A DNA stretch of 64,000 bases, taken from positions 4,154,001 through 4,218,000 of the forward strand of contig JAPFFF010000012.1 of the NCBI GenBank assembly GCA_039105265.1. Direction: 5' to 3'. Made by a program: the position numbers and the translations under genes. The notes under the pieces are model-generated. The model was not told the origin of the DNA and did not search any database. It worked only from the letters and a program-made list of their open reading frames with translations. Of the stretch, positions 60,695 to 64,000 are shown one piece after another. The DNA is from Tritrichomonas musculus (taxonomy: Eukaryota > Parabasalia > Tritrichomonadida > Tritrichomonadidae). Within the stretch, counting starts at the first letter, position 1. The number at the start of each line of letters is the position of its first letter.

Positions 60695-61909
60695 ATGGGA
60701 AATGCAATAAGTAATGATCCAGACGATAGCAAATATTTTTCATCATCCGATGATGAAGAAAAGGAGCCACCAAAGACCGCCACTAAGTTTGTTAAGATGG
60801 GAACAGAAAATGAAGTTCATTATTTAGATACCGAGAACGTAAGTTTAGCTGAATCGGATGAAAACATTAATTTATCTCAAGTACTAACGAATCGGGCAGT
60901 TGATGATGGAATTTGGTCGATAGTATTACCACCAAATAAAGGGCCTTCTCCACGAACAGGCCATTTTTTCGTATATTGTTCAGATTATCAAACAATCTTT
61001 ACTGGCTACGGGATTAAGCGAAGTGGTAAACTCCTCAATGATGTATGGGCTCTCAGCACAGTCGATTTTTCTTGGCATAAACTACGATTAACTGGTGATA
61101 AAATTTCACCACGACGAGGATCATCAGCAATTATGATGGACAATTATATTGTTATTTTTGGTGGATGTGATGAAACGCGCCATTATACAGATCTTCATAC
61201 AATAGACGTTACTACAGGCCAAACTTTAATTGCAGAAACTGGAGGCCAAGTACCTCCAGCTCAAAAAGGATGTGCAATCGGAATTTATCATCGCAAACTT
61301 TATATATTTGGAGGAAGTGACGGTGAAGAAACATTTGACAATCTTTATATCCTTGATTTTGACACCATGAATTGGTCGTTAATTCGATGCAGTATTGACA
61401 TAGGAGAAAGCTTCGCTTTTGCCCCTACGAGACATCATATTTACTGTTACGGCGCCTCAAAAGTTCAAGCTTTAACTGTTATTGATATGAAGAAACAAAC
61501 TGTTTACTTACAAGACTTGAATTGTCAACCACCACCAGCAGGCGTTCAGGGAGCTGGAATGGTCAGAGCAGGAGAGTATCTGTTCTTCTTCGGCGGACAT
61601 ATTGATAAGCAATTCACAAAGATGTACTGCGGAAATATAAAGAAGAATCAATGGTTTATTTTCTACGTGGGACCTGACGGAGAATCTACTTCAATGGCAG
61701 ACGGAAAAGTGTCAAAGGAGGGATTCTTCTTACTCCCTGACGTGAGCGACTTTGCTTGCGCTTATGTGCCTGAAAATAGGCAGATTTTGGCTTTCTTCGG
61801 ACACCCTCACAAATCTCCTGTACCTGTGTTTGTAGTCTCAATTGGTAACGCGCTATCAAAGCTGAATTTAAGAGAGGATATGGTGTCAATGCTATATTTT
61901 TATGATTGA
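60695..61909 (+). CDS. Kelch-repeat protein with N-myristoylation start
   Basis: 404 residues. MGNAISND has Gly2 with Ser6, a good N-myristoylation context, suggesting membrane association. An acidic linker (about 10-65) leads into five to six kelch blades: GPSPRTGHFFVYCSD, then RRGSSAIMMDNYIVIFGGC, then AQKGCAIGIYHRKLYIFGGS, then a weaker blade near 'RHHIYCYGAS', then GVQGAGMVRAGEYLFFFGGH and a last one near 'QILAFFGHPH'. Kelch propellers are protein-binding platforms. There is no BTB, Rab or other catalytic domain, so it is probably an adaptor whose partner is unknown. It converges with the UFD1-like gene, 657 bp apart. Confidence 0.88.
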   Translation: MGNAISNDPDDSKYFSSSDDEEKEPPKTATKFVKMGTENEVHYLDTENVSLAESDENINLSQVLTNRAVDDGIWSIVLPPNKGPSPRTGHFFVYCSDYQTIFTGYGIKRSGKLLNDVWALSTVDFSWHKLRLTGDKISPRRGSSAIMMDNYIVIFGGCDETRHYTDLHTIDVTTGQTLIAETGGQVPPAQKGCAIGIYHRKLYIFGGSDGEETFDNLYILDFDTMNWSLIRCSIDIGESFAFAPTRHHIYCYGASKVQALTVIDMKKQTVYLQDLNCQPPPAGVQGAGMVRAGEYLFFFGGHIDKQFTKMYCGNIKKNQWFIFYVGPDGESTSMADGKVSKEGFFLLPDVSDFACAYVPENRQILAFFGHPHKSPVPVFVVSIGNALSKLNLREDMVSMLYFYD

Positions 61910-62566
61910 GTATTTTATATTAATATATTTATTGGAAAATTAAAAATAAGTTGATTTTATTTTTATTCCGTGTTTAAACTTTTTGAATACTTTACTACTA
62001 TATTTTGGAGAAGAAAACTAGGATTTTTGACTTTGTTGAGCTGATTATTGGCTTCTGTTTTCAAACTTAAAATAATAAATGAATAGAAAATCACTCACTC
62101 TCTTCATTTTATCTTTTCTTGAATATTTGAATTCTATTAATAACCATTTTTAAGCTTTTGAAAATAAGATAATGTTCTATCTGCGTAATTAAGGACAAAA
62201 TCGAAAATATAATTGATGATACTAAAGAAAAAGCGAACCAATTTTGGTAACATATTGTTAATTTAAAGACTCCCATTCCAATTTTTCTCAATAGATTAGA
62301 ATAAATAAAGTGACATTAGACGATTAATAAGAAATTCATGTATTATTTTCTTGGAAAGATTTTAATCATCTAAAAAAATCAATATTGAACTAACATTGGC
62401 CTTTTGATGGAAAGAACTAAGTGATGAAGTAGCAACAACAATAATTTAAAAATTATAATACTTTACTCATCAAATATTAATATTTTTACAGAGGAAGAAA
62501 TGTCAATTCTGCAAATTTACAATATTTTTTTTCGCTAGTTAATAACTCAGTTGCTTTTAATTACAA
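61910..62566. other. Convergent intergenic region
   Basis: About 650 bp between the 3' ends of the kelch and UFD1-like genes. It is AT-rich and no gene is seen; the short minus-strand frame at 62109-62291 has no coding character. Confidence 0.5.
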
Positions 62567-63484
62567 TTAATCGTTTAAGGTTCGTGGCTTTCCTACAAAA
62601 TAGCTTTTTTTCTCGGCTTTTCCAGCCGGTACTTCTGTTTGCGTATTGTCTTCTGATGCTTTCGATTTTCCTTTACTCTTCTTTGAAATTTTCTTTGGCT
62701 TATGACTTTCACCTACAAAATAATTTTTTTTCTTTGCAGCCTCTTCCTTTTTTGGTTCCGCAGGAACTCTTCCATGAAGACGATCATCTTCACGTGAAGC
62801 AAATGTTGAGTGTATTGGCTTAATTGGTAAAACCTCATCAGTAACACCATTTACACTTTGATGCTTTATGATTTCGGGTCTAACTTCTTCGTCTGATGAA
62901 TCTGTATCAGGGTCGTTCCAGCTGTGCACTAACATTTCTTCAGGAATTTTTAAAACATCATAAATCAAATCTATTTTAAACGAGCTAACAATCTTTTCTG
63001 GTTCAGTTTTTAAAATCTTAATTCTGTAGGTTTTCTTACCAAAATTTGCTTTAATTATTGTTCCTTGATTTAAAACAGGGTAATCACGGAGTTTAATACA
63101 AAGAATTTGGTTAATTTTTATATCATCATCAAAATCTGTAAAGAAAAACGGATCGAGTGGTAAAAATACTGTATTTGTTGCTTGAGATAGATATTTTTCT
63201 AAAGCAATATCAAGCATATCGTTGTATTGACATTCTAAATATTCTTTCATCCAATTTGGTATACAAACAATACCAGGATTCATACTATTATCAAGTACAC
63301 CACAGCAAAGTTCTATTCCATTCTTTGGGTTTCGAATACGGAATAACATTATTTGATTATATCCTATCCTTTCAATTTTATCTAAAATATTGTAAGGAAG
63401 AATAATCCTCCCCATTTCTTCAAGTTGAGGTTTATTGACTATATTACTACTAATGCATCGGAATGACCCTAGATAGTTTTCCAT
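62567..63484 (-). CDS. UFD1-like ubiquitin fusion degradation protein
   Basis: 305 residues. The N-terminal half (about 20-190) matches the UFD1 double-psi barrel fold: GRIILPYNILDKIERIGYNQ, MLFRIRN, CCGVLDNSMNPGIVCIPNWM, YLECQYNDM, and a second sub-domain (VFLPLDPFFFTD ... LRDYPVLNQGTIIKANFG). UFD1 with NPL4 recruits the Cdc48/p97 ATPase to ubiquitinated substrates for proteasomal degradation. The charged C-terminal half contains two YFVG motifs (near residues 248 and 294, the second YFVGKPRTL), which resemble the SHP boxes that bind Cdc48 (F-x-G-x-x-x-L); this is inference. The start ATG 63484 has no obvious initiator. It may lie downstream of another minus-strand gene by 168 bp. Confidence 0.88.
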   Translation of the reverse strand: MENYLGSFRCISSNIVNKPQLEEMGRIILPYNILDKIERIGYNQIMLFRIRNPKNGIELCCGVLDNSMNPGIVCIPNWMKEYLECQYNDMLDIALEKYLSQATNTVFLPLDPFFFTDFDDDIKINQILCIKLRDYPVLNQGTIIKANFGKKTYRIKILKTEPEKIVSSFKIDLIYDVLKIPEEMLVHSWNDPDTDSSDEEVRPEIIKHQSVNGVTDEVLPIKPIHSTFASREDDRLHGRVPAEPKKEEAAKKKNYFVGESHKPKKISKKSKGKSKASEDNTQTEVPAGKAEKKSYFVGKPRTLND

Positions 63485-63652
63485 TAAAAGATTATAAAAT
63501 CGTCATCTTTGTCAAAATAAAAATAAACTATTCAAATGATTATTGAAAAAGTGAAAAACGAAATAAAATGCTTTTTATATAAATATTGCAAAATAAAATA
63601 AAATTTAATAGTTTTTTATAATATAAATAAAATATTTACATCTTTCATATTA

Positions 63653-64000
63653 TTAACTATTATTATTATCGTTTTTGTTATCATTGCTATTGTCATTATG
63701 AATAGCAGCATTGATATTATTATCTCCCCCAGTTTCATTATTGTCATTTTTATTATCATTATTGTTATCATTGGCTACATCATTACCACTTCCTATCTGA
63801 TGAAAAGAATTATCAAAATAACCTGACTCTTTATTATCTTCCATCTGAAACAATTTAATTTCATCTTCTTTCTCTTTTCTTCTTTGATGGCTATCTTCAA
63901 CTATTCTTTCAACTTCATCCATGCTAAATTCAGGAAATGATGGCGGATCACCAACCAACAATGGAACCTTATCAGAAAAGAAGACAGGCGTTCCCAACAG
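63653..64000 (-). CDS. Partial gene: 3' end of an Asn/Asp-rich-tailed protein
   Basis: The frame is open from the window edge (about 115 codons visible) to the stop at 63653, so the N-terminus lies outside. The visible part begins with a Pro/Val/Phe segment (PVFFSDKVPLLVGDPPSFPE), then a charged helix (VERIVEDSHQRRKEKEDEIK), then a low-complexity tail of Asn and Asp with Lys and Gly (NDNNNDNKNDNN). No family is recognised. The tail is encoded by imperfect trinucleotide/hexanucleotide repeats, so its length is likely variable. Confidence 0.7.
   Translation of the reverse strand: MLGTPVFFSDKVPLLVGDPPSFPEFSMDEVERIVEDSHQRRKEKEDEIKLFQMEDNKESGYFDNSFHQIGSGNDVANDNNNDNKNDNNETGGDNNINAAIHNDNSNDNKNDNNNS

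Noticed and set aside
62109-62291. 60-codon minus-strand frame between kelch and UFD1-like genes
   Set aside because: No coding bias, no domain, no initiator; ordinary chance frame.

Overview
The window is nuclear DNA of a parabasalid protist, most likely a trichomonad of the Tritrichomonas/Trichomonas group. The evidence is: very AT-rich intergenic DNA; long intronless genes with very short leaders; TCA(C/T)(A/T) initiator elements a few bases before several ATGs; a gene for a protein with the trichomonad Initiator-Binding Domain (IBP39 family); BspA-type leucine-rich repeats (LRR_5) fused to kinase, DENN and ankyrin modules; and a tRNA-Tyr with a tiny intron. The species cannot be fixed from the sequence alone.

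Layout. 0-10 kb: tRNA-Tyr (194-280), a pseudokinase-like/Sel1-repeat protein (+), a calpain-type cysteine protease with a Lys/Pro-rich tail and a CaaX end (-), and an intact TKL-type kinase fused to BspA-LRRs (+). 10.4-29.6 kb: one uninterrupted reading frame of about 6,394 codons encoding a short N-terminal LRR domain followed by a giant coiled coil built from 28-residue and 90-residue repeats. 30-38.6 kb: a BspA-LRR/DENN protein whose frame is cut by one in-frame TAA, then an ankyrin/BspA-LRR gene broken into three open pieces by AT-rich inserts. 38.7-40 kb: a 1.3-kb inverted-repeat element bounded by TTAA. 40.2-44.3 kb: a G-protein alpha subunit with a Gln-rich tail, an EF-hand protein and the Initiator-Binding Domain protein. 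44.3-57.1 kb: a gene-poor region holding decayed DNA-transposon genes of at least four kinds (mariner-like, pogo/Tigger-like, PIF/IS5-like DDE, zinc-finger/RNase H-fold), several perfect palindromes sharing an ACTTTTTGAG core, long poly(A) tracts and a young foldback element with 80-bp inverted arms and a GC-rich centre. 57.1-64 kb: an MFS sugar-type transporter with optimised codons, a second TTAA-bounded inverted-repeat element related to the first, a kelch-repeat protein with a myristoylation start, a UFD1-like protein (-), and the 3' end of an Asn/Asp-rich gene (-) that runs off the window.

Functional themes are signalling (two kinase-domain proteins, a G alpha subunit, an EF-hand, a DENN protein, a kelch protein), protein turnover (calpain, UFD1), a large cytoskeletal-type filament protein, and one core-promoter binding protein that may recognise the initiator elements seen upstream of neighbouring genes. 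No operons are present; genes stand alone. The most unusual points are the hinge-spaced 90-residue architecture of the giant coiled coil with recently homogenised DNA blocks, the pair of related TTAA-GGG...CCC-TTAA elements, the foldback element, the split ankyrin and DENN genes, and a G alpha that lacks the catalytic switch-I arginine.
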